Shown here piece after piece: positions 10,932 through 19,428 of a DNA stretch of 64,000 bases. The notes under the pieces were generated by a model, which searched no databases, was not told the DNA's origin, and was given only the letters and a program-made list of their open reading frames with translations. This DNA is from Pelobacter seleniigenes DSM 18267. GTDB lineage: Bacteria; Desulfobacterota; Desulfuromonadia; Desulfuromonadales; Geopsychrobacteraceae. The stretch lies in NCBI RefSeq assembly GCF_000711225.1, contig NZ_JOMG01000002.1, forward strand, positions 756,501 to 820,500, written 5' to 3'. Position 1 is the first letter of the stretch; each line of letters begins with the position of its first letter. The translations under genes were made by a program, and so were the position numbers.

Positions 10932-11779
10932 AGAAACTGGGCTCTCCCATCAAATTCCATTGGCTGAAATTATTTTCCATTGGCCTGATTCTGTTTATTT
11001 TCGGTCTGCTGATCGGTCTTGCCGTCTCATTTCCAAGCGGAATCCTCGAAAAACGCCTGGCCAGGGAAATCGAAAAACAGGGGCAGGTTGCCATTGACGA
11101 CGGGAGCATCAGCCTTGGCTTGCTGAAAGTCAAAGGCACCGGCGTGGTGGTGCGGTCGCAGAAGGATCTCTGGCCTCCGGTCGAAATCAGCTCGTTTGAC
11201 CTGACTCCGTTATGGCTGTCGCTGTTTTCCGGCAATCCCGGCCTGCATCTGGACAGCCGGCTGCTGGACGGCCAACTGCAGGCCGATCTGTATCGGAACG
11301 GCAGCCTGCAGGCCAGTGCTGATGGACTGAAGCTGGACTTTCCACTCCAAAACGGCTGGAACATGAAAGTGTCGGGAGTGCTCTCCGCGGCTCATGTCGA
11401 AGGGACGGTTCCGTTGGATCAGACCTCCCCCAGCCGCATTGATCTGACCCTGGCCAATGTCAATGTTGCCGAAACCGGTAAAACCACCGCGATGCTCAAA
11501 CTGGGCACAATCACCCTGAAAGCGAGCGGCCGCGGGCAGAATTTCAGAATTGAGACATTGAGTGCCGCAGGGGGGGATTTTGCGGTCAGCGGCCGTGGCA
11601 ACCTGCGCGTCGGTTCCAGTCCAGCCAAAAGCATGCTCAGTCTGCGCCTCGAAATAGACCCACAACCGGGAGTTGATCCGGCGCTGGTCGAACTTTTAAA
11701 ACTGGCCGCTCACGAACGGTCCGGTGGCGGGTATGAACTGCGGGTCAGTGGGAATATGGCAAGACCGACCGTCAACTGA
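10928..11779 (+). CDS. gspN: Type II secretion protein GspN
   Basis: GspN-family protein, 283 residues, with one N-terminal membrane helix at about 13-37 (LFSIGLILFIFGLLIGLAVS) and a periplasmic AsmA/GspN-like beta-rich body in which glycine- and leucine-rich strands repeat. It ends the gsp operon and overlaps gspM by 4 nt. The role of GspN is accessory in systems that have it. No promoter is seen inside the run from gspC to gspN, so it is probably one transcript. Confidence 0.8.
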   Translation: MKKLGSPIKFHWLKLFSIGLILFIFGLLIGLAVSFPSGILEKRLAREIEKQGQVAIDDGSISLGLLKVKGTGVVVRSQKDLWPPVEISSFDLTPLWLSLFSGNPGLHLDSRLLDGQLQADLYRNGSLQASADGLKLDFPLQNGWNMKVSGVLSAAHVEGTVPLDQTSPSRIDLTLANVNVAETGKTTAMLKLGTITLKASGRGQNFRIETLSAAGGDFAVSGRGNLRVGSSPAKSMLSLRLEIDPQPGVDPALVELLKLAAHERSGGGYELRVSGNMARPTVN

Positions 11780-11805
11780 CCCCGCATCCACAGTGTGACT
11801 GCCGC

Positions 11806-12138
11806 TCAGCGCAGCCCGGAAATATAGTCCAGATAATCCTGGCGACCTTGTTCAAAGCGCAGAAACCTGACCCCCATACCGGCTTTATTGGCCAGACGAA
11901 CCAGATTAGGGGGAACTTTCTTGGCCCAGCGCACCTGCCCCTCGGCCAGGACCCGGGTCTGATCAGGCAGGTGAATTTCCAACCGCACCCTGCACCCGGG
12001 AGCCTCCGGTTGCCCGGTGATCAGGAATAACCCATCTAAAGAGGTGTCTCCGGTAAAGGCCATCCGTTTAACTTCATCGATGCCGAATCGGACTTTCAAG
12101 CGCTTCCGCTTGCGTTCCTGGCCACGCTGTTCAGCCAT
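11806..12138 (-). CDS. PilZ-domain protein
   Basis: A 110-residue single-domain PilZ protein, a likely cyclic di-GMP sensor. The N-terminal basic segment (RKRKRLKVRFG) supplies the RxxxR-like motif, and TSLDGLFLITG matches the second D/NxSxxG motif loosely. The C-terminal half has the usual RWAKK strand and GMGVRFLRF. It converges on gspN with 26 nt between stops. The second motif is not canonical, so ligand binding is unproven. Confidence 0.78.
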   Translation of the reverse strand: MAEQRGQERKRKRLKVRFGIDEVKRMAFTGDTSLDGLFLITGQPEAPGCRVRLEIHLPDQTRVLAEGQVRWAKKVPPNLVRLANKAGMGVRFLRFEQGRQDYLDYISGLR

Positions 12139-12607
12139 CAGGGTGGTCTCCTTTCTGACACCGGCTTGTCAAAGTCTTCCCCTGCCCTGCAAATCGTTAT
12201 TCGCCCCGATGGGAAAGACCACAATTTATTGAAAGAACGATAACCTCTGTCCCGGTCGTCATCCCGGAAGCGTCGTTTACCAATTTGTTACAAATCATAA
12301 CATTTCTTTGCTGCGGAAGATGCCTTTTTAGCAGCTCCTCACCCATCTCGACAGAATTCAAGCTGGACGCGTTTGTAAAATCAGCCCTGCCGATCCTATC
12401 ATAGCGAAGGCGATCCAGCCCTGAGGTCTCTCGGTGGATTGGCACGATTCTGCTTGAGAGCAGCGTTGCCGCACAAGGAGAATATCCCGAACGGCTTGGT
12501 TTGCAGCTCGTTGCAATTACCTACCTATTTGGTATTATTTACACTTATCAATTTCTCTCTCAAGTGAAAATCAAATAACTTTCCATCATTCTGAATGGTA
12601 TTGCGAT
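12139..12607. other. Intergenic region, PilZ gene to nhaA
   Basis: About 470 bp between divergent genes. No coding signal was seen. The last ~100 bases before nhaA are AT-rich and hold the candidate promoter listed separately. The rest shows nothing recognisable. Confidence 0.5.
12511..12538 (+). promoter_or_regulatory. Candidate sigma-70 promoter of nhaA
   Basis: TTGCAA at 12511-12516 and TATTAT at 12533-12538 are separated by 16 bp, about 70 bp before the nhaA start. Matches to consensus are 4/6 and 5/6. This is pattern only. Confidence 0.4.
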
Positions 12608-13810
12608 ATGGCTAAAACCATTGCCCTTTTTTTCAAAAAAGAATCCTCCGTTGGCATCCTGTTGATGATCGCCACACTCCTTGCTATTGTTCTTGCCAAC
12701 TCACCTTTTGCCAGGGTGTATGATTACTTTCTTGACACCCCCTTTGAAGTCAGGCTCGGCAACCAATTGCATATCGCCAAACCCCTGCTGCTATGGATAA
12801 ACGACGGGCTCATGGCGGTTTTCTTTGTTCTCATCGGCCTGGAGGTGAAACGGGAAGTTCTCATCGGACAACTCTCCAGCAAAGAGCAAATCATCCTGCC
12901 CGGTGCTGCAGCGTTGGGGGGCATGCTGATCCCGGCCTGTATTTACGCCTTGCTCAACCATGGCGACTCTATTGCCTTGGACGGCTGGGCAATCCCTGCA
13001 GCAACAGACATTGCTTTTGCCCTTGGCGTTCTGGCCTTATTGGCTAAGCGAGTGCCGTCATCATTGAGAATCTTCCTGCTGGCTTTGGCCATCATGGACG
13101 ATCTGGGGGCCATCATTATTATCGCCCTCTTTTATTCCAGCGATCTATCCATGATCATGCTGGTTCTCGCTGCCATCTGTGTCGCCATCCTCTTTGTTCT
13201 CAATCGCTTGCAGGTGACCTACCTTGCCAGCTACCTCTGGGTCGGTGCCTTGCTCTGGGTCCTGGTCCTAAAATCCGGAGTTCATGCGACCCTGGCAGGG
13301 GTAGTGCTGGCGTTTGCCATTCCGTTGCACGGAAAAGACAATTCCGGGCATTCACCGCTGGAGACGCTCGAACATAGCTTGCAACCCTGGGTCAGTTTCT
13401 TTATTTTGCCTGTTTTTGCCTTTGCTAACGCCGGAATCCCCTTGACCGGCATCGGCTTCGACACTCTTTTTCAATCGGTTCCTCTGGGCATTATGCTGGG
13501 ATTGCTGGTCGGTAAGCTGGTGGGCGTTTTCGGGTTTTCCTATATGGCAATAAAACTGGGAATGGCCAGGTTACCAATCGCTGCGACCTGGCAGCATATG
13601 GCTGGAGTCGCGGCTTTATGTGGGATAGGGTTTACCATGAGTCTGTTTATCGGCGGGCTGGCCTTTCAGCATACCGGTGGAGACGCCAGAACCTACCTGA
13701 CCACCCACCGAATCGGCATTTTGGCAGGCTCCCTGCTGTCCGGCCTGTTCGGCTACCTGATTTTGCAACAGGCTGACAGACGCAACCGAAAAACCCAGAC
13801 ACAACTCTGA
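12608..13810 (+). CDS. nhaA: Na+/H+ antiporter NhaA
   Basis: Electrogenic sodium/proton antiporter in the inner membrane, 400 residues with the NhaA pattern of about 12 hydrophobic segments. Visible family motifs are GLEVKREVLIGQLSS, PAATDIAFALGVLALL, the essential Asp pair in LAIMDDLGAIIII, GVHATLAGV, and LVGKLVGVFGFSY with the conserved Lys. The sequence is full length. It stands alone; no nhaR-type regulator is adjacent. Confidence 0.96.
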   Translation: MAKTIALFFKKESSVGILLMIATLLAIVLANSPFARVYDYFLDTPFEVRLGNQLHIAKPLLLWINDGLMAVFFVLIGLEVKREVLIGQLSSKEQIILPGAAALGGMLIPACIYALLNHGDSIALDGWAIPAATDIAFALGVLALLAKRVPSSLRIFLLALAIMDDLGAIIIIALFYSSDLSMIMLVLAAICVAILFVLNRLQVTYLASYLWVGALLWVLVLKSGVHATLAGVVLAFAIPLHGKDNSGHSPLETLEHSLQPWVSFFILPVFAFANAGIPLTGIGFDTLFQSVPLGIMLGLLVGKLVGVFGFSYMAIKLGMARLPIAATWQHMAGVAALCGIGFTMSLFIGGLAFQHTGGDARTYLTTHRIGILAGSLLSGLFGYLILQQADRRNRKTQTQL

Positions 13811-14006
13811 ACCGGTTATTTTGAACATAATCCTGCGCCGGAAAAGAAATCCGCACGGTCAGAGTCAATTTTTCAAAATTCAAGAATAACGACTGCAGCT
13901 GTTGCGGCTTATTTAACTGCTTGTTCGCAGCAGTTTGACCGGAATTTCATCGACATGGAGTGCTGTTTCGCAGATGTTGTCAGGAAGATAGGAAAAGGCA
14001 TATAAA

Positions 14007-14045
14007 CAACAAGGGCTTACAGCTATTAACCGTAAGCCCTTGTTT
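14007..14045 (-). terminator. Displaced terminator of tRNA-Asn (candidate)
   Basis: Perfect inverted repeat AACAAGGGCTTAC / GTAAGCCCTTGTT. On the minus strand it follows a 13-bp copy of the tRNA-Asn 3' end. This is what would be expected if it was the tRNA's original terminator, pushed away by the inserted island. Confidence 0.6.
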
Positions 14046-14058
14046 TATAATGGCTCCC
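14046..14058. repeat. Distal att-like direct repeat of tRNA-Asn 3' end
   Basis: TATAATGGCTCCC is identical to 18043-18055, which spans the tRNA-Asn 3' end (CCA, discriminator and acceptor bases) plus five trailer bases. The two copies lie 3997 bp apart in the same orientation and bracket the primase-helicase and toxin-antitoxin genes. Confidence 0.6.
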
Positions 14059-14209
14059 CATTCTGTCTGAATCTGGGCACTGGATTGAGTCAGTTTCTAT
14101 TCGTTGAAAGCATAGTCTTATGTTGCCTATTTTGGGTAGGTATGCAGCCAGGTCGAAACAACGGTTAAAGCGATACTTGTACTCACAAAGGTAGCGGTAA
14201 GCATATTTT

Positions 14210-16600
14210 TCATACAATAACACTCTTAATTGGCTTGACTACGTATCCCATGTCTCGGTAGCCACGCTGACGTTTGTTCCACATTCGAGCAAGTTGTGGC
14301 TGATCGATCTCGGCGTAGTCGTAAATACGAACATTCTGTTTATCTGTGTGTTCTCGGTGTAGACGGCCGGCATACTGCTGCAAGGTCCCCCTCCAAGAAA
14401 TAGGCATGGCCAGTACCAACGTATCGAGCGGTGGATGGTCAAAACCTTCACCGATCAAGCGCCCGGTGGCAAGCAGAACTCTCGGGGCGGACTCATCCAA
14501 TGCCTCCAGTTCTTCAAACACCGATCTTCGCTGTTTTTTCGTCAAGCGTCCATGCAGGATAAAACAGTACTCGACCTCATTTCCCAGCATCTCTCGCAAG
14601 AGCGGCAGATGATCGGTCCTCTCGGTGAGCACCAACACCTTTCTTCCTTCCTGATAGGCGCTTAACACATCACCAGCGATACGTCGATTGCGGGTCACAT
14701 CATTGGCGAGGATGCGGAACACATCCTGAATCTGTGAATCCTGCGGCATCTCGGGCGCAGGTAGAACTATTGGCCTGACCTCCAGTTGCGCGGGGGCTGT
14801 TTCTGGCGTTGATGCACTGTGCCGTATCGGCCCGCATTGCATGAAAATAATCGGCTGATGGCCATCGCGACGTATCGGGGTAGCGGTCAGACCCACCACA
14901 TATCTCGCCTTAGCCTGCTTTAGGATCGCCTCGAAGGAAAAGGCTGACAGATGATGACATTCATCGATGATGATCTGCCCGTACTGATCAAGCAACTCCC
15001 CCAGGTCTTCCCGCCGCGACAATGACTGCATGACGGCAATGTCGATCTTGCCGGAGGGCTTCTTTTTGCCGGCGCCGATGACACCCAAACTTCCTTTGGG
15101 GATTTCCAAAAATCCTGCCAGTCGCTCCTGCCACTGGCGCAGCAATTCAGTCCGGTGGACAAGGACCAGTGTGCTGGCTTTACGCCAAGCAATCAGAGCA
15201 GCAGCGGCAACTGTTTTGCCGAAGGCCGTCGGGGCGCAAAGCACGCCGACCTCGTGTTTGAGCATCTCCCGCAGCGCTGTCTTCTGATCCTTGCGCAAGG
15301 TACCAATGAACTTAGCCGTCATTCTCCGTCCGTCCAAGCGCTTATCCTGCAGTCCGGGACAGATGTCGTTCTCCTGTAACAACTCTAGAACCGCATCAAG
15401 GCAGCCCCGGGGCAGGCCAATATGCTGGGGGAAATTCTCGGCACAGCCAATGATGCGTGGTTTGTTCCACACCGGCAGTCGCATGCTCTGGGCCTTGTAA
15501 AACTCCGGATTCTGAAAAGCAGCAAGCCGAATAAGGCGGTTAGACAGCGGCAGTGGTAGGTCGGCTTTTGCAATGAAAATCTGGTTAGCCAGCACCAGTG
15601 GCAGCAATTTCGGTAGCGGACCGGCAATTCTCGCGGGCATGAGTGAAGGACGTTGCCAGGGTTTACTGCCTTCTTCTTCAGTGGCAAATGACACATCCAG
15701 AGGATGCCGGCCGCTGCTAGCCCTCAGCATAGCACCTTCTAGGTCTCGTCGCGATATTGGACAAATGGACGCCAGAAATGCCCACTGATCAGGATAAGGC
15801 TCGAGTTGTTCATCAACGAAAACACTGTGCCCCAACTCTCTCGGTAGCTTCTGCAATGGCAATGCGATCAGGTTACCGAAGCCGCCCTTGGGCATTGAGT
15901 CCTGATTAGGAAACAGGCGGTCGTAGCTCGCAAGCGATAATTGCCGGGTACGGTCGCAGGTATGGCTGATCAATGCGGACCCGAGCTGCCGAGCCTCGCA
16001 GGCCGGAACCGGCTCGGAAAAAAAGATCCAGGCATGAGCACCATTCCCTGAACGGGAAATCTCCAGCGCCGCCGAAATACTGAGCTCCCGGCAGGATTGC
16101 AGGAAGGCCTTGCCATCCTCCTTCCAGTCGGCTTCATCAAAATCAGCCGCCAAAAAGTAACAGCGGTCATCAGTCAAAAGAGGATAGACACCGATGGTCT
16201 GATTCCCCGCCAGATGGTCATAGATCACCCTATCAGTTACCGGCAGCAACTTGCGCTGTTTGCAGTCGCTGCATTTCACCCGAGGCTTGTGGCAAACCCC
16301 GGGCTTCCATTCATTGCCGCAGGCGGGTGAATAGCCGGACGTGCCCTTAGTCGACTCCCAACGCTGGGGGTAGACATCTTCCCGTCCTCGGAACAGGCGA
16401 CGGAACAGGGCGATCTTGTCATCGGTGGTAAAATGGGGCTGGGCTGGTGGGGATTCCGTTGTGGAGGGAACAGGTTCAGATATGGCTGGCTCTCCCCAAG
16501 CAATACCATGACTAGTCAGCAGTTCCTTGAGGCGGGCATTCTCCTCGCGTAGCCGCCGTAACTCATGCTGTTCATTTATCCGCGGATCATTCTTCAGCAA
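14210..16600 (-). CDS. TOTE-type primase fused to superfamily 2 helicase
   Basis: A 796-residue protein with a short N-terminal coiled coil (about 8-30, EQHELRRLREENARLKELL). An archaeo-eukaryotic primase domain follows at about 55-290, of the type databases name after TOTE conflict systems. It shows FRRLFRGREDVYPQRW, a Cys cluster (KCSDCKQRK), the catalytic acidic motif FLAADFDE, SGNGAHAWIFF, and KGGFGNLIALPLQ. The C-terminal half is a DEAD/DEAH-like helicase: Walker A APTAFGKT, DECH box IIIDECHH, LTATPIRRDG, and motif VI QYAGRLHRE. It overlaps the upstream 181-codon gene by 7 nt, so they are co-expressed. Family members are proposed anti-element conflict systems; the activity here is inferred. 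Confidence 0.9.
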   Translation of the reverse strand: MLKNDPRINEQHELRRLREENARLKELLTSHGIAWGEPAISEPVPSTTESPPAQPHFTTDDKIALFRRLFRGREDVYPQRWESTKGTSGYSPACGNEWKPGVCHKPRVKCSDCKQRKLLPVTDRVIYDHLAGNQTIGVYPLLTDDRCYFLAADFDEADWKEDGKAFLQSCRELSISAALEISRSGNGAHAWIFFSEPVPACEARQLGSALISHTCDRTRQLSLASYDRLFPNQDSMPKGGFGNLIALPLQKLPRELGHSVFVDEQLEPYPDQWAFLASICPISRRDLEGAMLRASSGRHPLDVSFATEEEGSKPWQRPSLMPARIAGPLPKLLPLVLANQIFIAKADLPLPLSNRLIRLAAFQNPEFYKAQSMRLPVWNKPRIIGCAENFPQHIGLPRGCLDAVLELLQENDICPGLQDKRLDGRRMTAKFIGTLRKDQKTALREMLKHEVGVLCAPTAFGKTVAAAALIAWRKASTLVLVHRTELLRQWQERLAGFLEIPKGSLGVIGAGKKKPSGKIDIAVMQSLSRREDLGELLDQYGQIIIDECHHLSAFSFEAILKQAKARYVVGLTATPIRRDGHQPIIFMQCGPIRHSASTPETAPAQLEVRPIVLPAPEMPQDSQIQDVFRILANDVTRNRRIAGDVLSAYQEGRKVLVLTERTDHLPLLREMLGNEVEYCFILHGRLTKKQRRSVFEELEALDESAPRVLLATGRLIGEGFDHPPLDTLVLAMPISWRGTLQQYAGRLHREHTDKQNVRIYDYAEIDQPQLARMWNKRQRGYRDMGYVVKPIKSVIV

Positions 16601-17139
16601 ATCCCATACTCCGCCATCAGATCGCCCATATCATCGCCAACACCCCATCCCCAGTTCTGGCCTTTTTTCCAAACACGTTCGAGCCGCTCAATAAAAATTA
16701 CCTGCTGACCTTGCTCAAGCGCCACAATCGCTTTCAGCGCCTGCTCGAACATGCTCACCAATGCATTAAAATATTCTTCGTAATCCACGCAGCAGAAACC
16801 GAGAAAAGTTGCACAGGATTCGCAATAAAAGACGCTCAACTCCGCTATACCCTCCAGACGACCTATCGCCTTCTTGTAATCGGAGATCGCTTTCTTAGCC
16901 TTGGAGGTCGATATGTCCTGATTATTCATCACGTCCGGACAAACCCAGCGATCAATGGTGGCCTTGTACGGTCCGAGCACATCTTCACCTATGGAGAAGC
17001 GCGCATGGAGAAAAGCTTGGTTATTCTTGTTAGCAGAGTAGAGGTCCTGAATCAGTCCGAGCAACGCCGGTCGATCAAGATTTGCAAGATAGCGTTTAAG
17101 ATCGCTCCAGACAGGTTTCTTCTTTCTCTGTTTCGTCAT
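16594..17139 (-). CDS. Hypothetical partner of the primase-helicase
   Basis: A 181-residue soluble protein that I cannot assign with confidence. It is helical, with a basic N-terminus (TKQRKKKPVWSDLKRYL), a segment LIQDLYSANKNNQAFLHARF, a Cys-containing region (FYCESCATFLGFCC), and a Trp/Gly-rich tail (KKGQNWGWGVGDDMGDLM). It resembles the small DUF6155-like helical proteins from memory only. The 3' end overlaps the helicase start by 7 nt, which suggests a linked function in the island. Confidence 0.72.
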   Translation of the reverse strand: MTKQRKKKPVWSDLKRYLANLDRPALLGLIQDLYSANKNNQAFLHARFSIGEDVLGPYKATIDRWVCPDVMNNQDISTSKAKKAISDYKKAIGRLEGIAELSVFYCESCATFLGFCCVDYEEYFNALVSMFEQALKAIVALEQGQQVIFIERLERVWKKGQNWGWGVGDDMGDLMAEYGIC

Positions 17140-17185
17140 GAGTTCCGCAACCTTCGTTTTTAGGCCCCCAAAAGTTAAGGAGGAG

Positions 17186-17503
17186 TCATTTGGGCGAGTT
17201 GTGGACTGGCTCTGCTTTTAAACGAACACCAAGGGCAGAGCAGACCTTATTGATGGTATCGAAACGTGGTTTAGCATTCGGGCGCAATGCTTTGTAAAGT
17301 GCTTCCCGAGTCAACCCTGCCTCTTTCGCCACCTCAGCCATACCTCTGGCCTTTGCAGCGACACCAAGAGCATGGGCCAATTCAGCTGCGTCACCATCTT
17401 CAATGACAAGGCTTATATAAGCGGCAATATCCTCTTCGCTCTTGAGTTGTTGTGCCATGTCGAATTCTGGGAGATCTGAAATCTTTATTTTTTTTGCACT
17501 CAT
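17186..17503 (-). CDS. HigA-like antitoxin
   Basis: A 105-residue antitoxin of the addiction-module antidote family. The N-terminal part (DMAQQLKSEEDIAAYISLVIEDGD) is the toxin-neutralising segment; the C-terminal part is a Cro/C1-type HTH (MAEVAKEAGLTREALYKAL, then FDTINKVCSALG). ATG 17503 was chosen over a TTG at 17509 because GGAGG lies 7 nt before it. It follows the toxin gene by 2 nt. The toxin-first order is that of higBA modules. Confidence 0.9.
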   Translation of the reverse strand: MSAKKIKISDLPEFDMAQQLKSEEDIAAYISLVIEDGDAAELAHALGVAAKARGMAEVAKEAGLTREALYKALRPNAKPRFDTINKVCSALGVRLKAEPVHNSPK

Positions 17504-17505
17504 TG

Positions 17506-17802
17506 TCAATCCTCCAGCAATGCCGATCTTTGTTTAGCCTTGGTGATATCAGCTTGCTGCGAACTCTTGCTACCACCACCAAGCATCACGATCAAAACGT
17601 CCCCCCGCGGTACATAGTACATTCTCCAGCCCGGACCGAAAAATTCCCGCATTTCATAGATACCATCACCGACAGGCTTGATATCTCCAAGATTACCATT
17701 GGCCGCCCTATCCAACCTACGCGCGAGCCTCAATCTGGTCATGCGGTCTTTGATACCGCCTAACCAATCATCAAATTCAGGGAGAGTTTTTATCGTATAC
17801 AT
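17506..17802 (-). CDS. HigB/RelE-like toxin
   Basis: A 98-residue type II toxin of the RelE/ParE superfamily, addiction-module killer subgroup; family members cleave mRNA at the ribosome. Diagnostic stretches are LPEFDDWLGGIKDRMTRLRL, the basic RLARRLDRA, GDGIYEMREFFGPGWRMYYV and the C-terminal LLGGGSKSSQQADI-type motif (VMLGGGSKSSQQADITKA). It is the first gene of the pair and is preceded by a perfect palindrome at 17811-17828. Confidence 0.92.
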   Translation of the reverse strand: MYTIKTLPEFDDWLGGIKDRMTRLRLARRLDRAANGNLGDIKPVGDGIYEMREFFGPGWRMYYVPRGDVLIVMLGGGSKSSQQADITKAKQRSALLED

Positions 17803-17810
17803 AGTGGCAT

Positions 17811-17828
17811 TGTAATCGAACGATTACA
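17811..17828. promoter_or_regulatory. Operator palindrome of the toxin-antitoxin operon
   Basis: TGTAATCG-AA-CGATTACA is a perfect 8-bp inverted repeat starting 9 bp upstream of the toxin start. Its position fits autorepression by the HTH antitoxin. Confidence 0.7.
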
Positions 17829-18004
17829 GACAGTCAAGTTTCAGAATGCTGACAAATGCCATATCCAAAACAAATCAAACGTCCTTACTCTTGGACCATA
17901 GCCAAAAAAGGCCATGCAGGGCTCGAACTCATTAACTGCCCGATTTTACATATTTTATTCAATTTTAGAAAATTTCCAACGGGATGTTGCTTTGGGACAA
18001 GAAA

Positions 18005-18042
18005 TGAAAACGGCCGATTTCACGTAGGAAATCGGCCGCCTC
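18005..18042 (-). terminator. Terminator after tRNA-Asn
   Basis: CGGCCGATTT and AAATCGGCCG form a 10-bp stem just beyond the tRNA 3' end on the minus strand, followed by TTTTC. In the island model it came with the element. Confidence 0.7.
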
Positions 18043-18055
18043 TATAATGGCTCCC
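18043..18055. repeat. tRNA-proximal att-like direct repeat
   Basis: TATAATGGCTCCC, the partner of 14046-14058, overlaps the last 8 nt of tRNA-Asn. Confidence 0.6.
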
Positions 18056-18123
18056 TCTGCTGGGCTCGAACCAGCGACAATCTGATTAACAGTCAGATGC
18101 TCTGCCAACTGAGCTAAGAGGGA
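18048..18123 (-). tRNA. tRNA-Asn (GTT)
   Basis: The minus-strand cloverleaf is 76 nt including CCA. The acceptor is TCCCTCT pairing with AGAGGGA, followed by G and CCA. The D-arm contains AGCTCAGTTGGCAGAGC, the anticodon loop has CTGTTAA (anticodon GTT), and the T-arm has GGTTCGAGCC. Its 3' end is duplicated at 14046-14058. Confidence 0.97.
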
Positions 18124-18194
18124 ATAAAGCTCGTTGCGGAGTGGGAATATATGGGATTGCCACTCTGCTGTCAAGAGTTTTTTCCAGAAGTTTC

Positions 18195-18782
18195 TCAGGC
18201 CCCTTTTTTGAGATCGTTGAGGACCAGTTTGGCGATGGCCTTCAGGGTTTCAAAAACCCCCTCACCACTCATGGCGCAGGCTTCCAGTTCGGGAACCCGA
18301 CGTGGATTCAATAAGCTGCTCAGTTCTTCAACGGATGTGACATTGGGCAGATCCCGTTTGTTGTACTGAATCACGAAAGGAATTTTTTCGATATCGAAGC
18401 CCTGCTCCTCCAGGTTATCCTTCAGATTTTCCAGACTCTCGATATTAGCGTCAAGCCGTTCTTCCTGTGAATCAGCAACGAACACAACCCCATCGACCCC
18501 TTTCAGGATCAATTTACGCGACGCATCATAAAAAACCTGGCCGGGCACGGTGTAAAGATGAAAACGGGTCTTGAAACCACGGATTTCGCCCAAAGCCAAA
18601 GGCAGAAAATCGAAAAACAGGGTCCTCTCGGTCTCTGTCGCCAGTGAGATCATCTTCCCTTTGGACTCTTCAGCGGTCTTGTTGTAGACATATTGAAGAT
18701 TGGTTGTTTTTCCGCACAAACCAGGGCCGTAATAAACGATCTTACAGTTGATTTCGCGCGATGCATAATTAATGAAGGACAT
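18195..18782 (-). CDS. mglA: Ras-like GTPase MglA
   Basis: Small GTPase that sets cell polarity for motility and type IV pili. Of 195 residues, the P-loop is [17 protein letters not shown], the switch region has TLFFDFLPL, the G3 region is [16 protein letters not shown] (lacking the usual DxxG Asp, as is typical of MglA), and G4 is NKRDLP. It lies 13 nt after mglB, its GTPase-activating partner, so the two form an operon. Confidence 0.94.
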   Translation of the reverse strand: MSFINYASREINCKIVYYGPGLCGKTTNLQYVYNKTAEESKGKMISLATETERTLFFDFLPLALGEIRGFKTRFHLYTVPGQVFYDASRKLILKGVDGVVFVADSQEERLDANIESLENLKDNLEEQGFDIEKIPFVIQYNKRDLPNVTSVEELSSLLNPRRVPELEACAMSGEGVFETLKAIAKLVLNDLKKGA

Positions 18783-18795
18783 CTTGCAACCCTGG

Positions 18796-19290
18796 TCAAT
18801 TGAAGAGGTTATCTATATCATCGTCGGTGATTTCGGCAAACGGACTGGCCGTCGCCATGCTCGAAACCTTGGTTGCTTTATCCGCCAGTTCTTCGAAAAC
18901 CGTTCCCAGTTCCAGTCCGGCTTTTTTTACTCTTAACCGCACCAGGCCAAGAGAGCTGCGCTGGTCAAAAATAACCACCAGAATAACGCGCCCACCGACT
19001 ATAGAGATGTGAATATTGTCTTTTTCGCCTTCGTGAAACAAAATCGAAAATTCTTTTTCGCCAATCAGCTTTGCCAGGCCGCCGGTCGCTGCAATATTTC
19101 CAGCCGTCAGCGAGGCCAGACTGGTTGTATCGAGATTAGCAGTTTCTCCCGTCGAAGCAATCAGCTGCCCATTTTTATCGACCAGAAAAATAACTTTGGA
19201 ATTTGATTCACGCAGCAGCTTTTCCAGTAATAGCAGAATCCTCTGGTACTCTTCATCATACATGACCAGGGATGACTGGTGACCAAGCAT
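18796..19290 (-). CDS. mglB: Roadblock/LC7 protein MglB
   Basis: GTPase-activating partner of MglA: 164 residues with the roadblock/LC7 fold ([37 protein letters not shown] in segments, and [19 protein letters not shown]). ATG 19290 was chosen because AAGGAG sits 7 nt upstream; an upstream in-frame start at 19326 lacks a ribosome site. The acidic C-terminal tail ([12 protein letters not shown]) is characteristic. Confidence 0.93.
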   Translation of the reverse strand: MLGHQSSLVMYDEEYQRILLLLEKLLRESNSKVIFLVDKNGQLIASTGETANLDTTSLASLTAGNIAATGGLAKLIGEKEFSILFHEGEKDNIHISIVGGRVILVVIFDQRSSLGLVRLRVKKAGLELGTVFEELADKATKVSSMATASPFAEITDDDIDNLFN

Positions 19291-19428
19291 GTAATACTCC
19301 TTTTGGAAGGTTAAACCCGCTTGCATTTATAACATTTAATATTCTTCATATCAAGGGCTTAATCATAGAATTTTAAAGTTAGCTCATCGTGAGCCACTCC
19401 CGAAAACGAGCACTGCGCAGGTTGACTT

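Larger units (their letters stand above)
13811..14209. other. Intergenic region at left edge of the tRNA-Asn island
   Basis: About 400 bp after nhaA. It contains the hairpin at 14007-14045 and the 13-bp tRNA-Asn 3'-end copy at 14046-14058, after which island sequence begins. No credible gene was seen. Confidence 0.5.

Noticed and set aside
12438-12456. TTGGCACG...TGCTT, resembling a sigma-54 promoter upstream of nhaA
   Set aside because: The GG and GC elements are separated by 9 rather than the required 10 bases.
14026-14223. A 65-codon frame at the island edge
   Set aside because: It runs through the att-like repeat and the hairpin and looks unlike a protein; no ribosome site.
17856-18047. 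A 63-codon frame between the toxin gene and tRNA-Asn
   Set aside because: It crosses the tRNA terminator hairpin, and no upstream ribosome site was seen.
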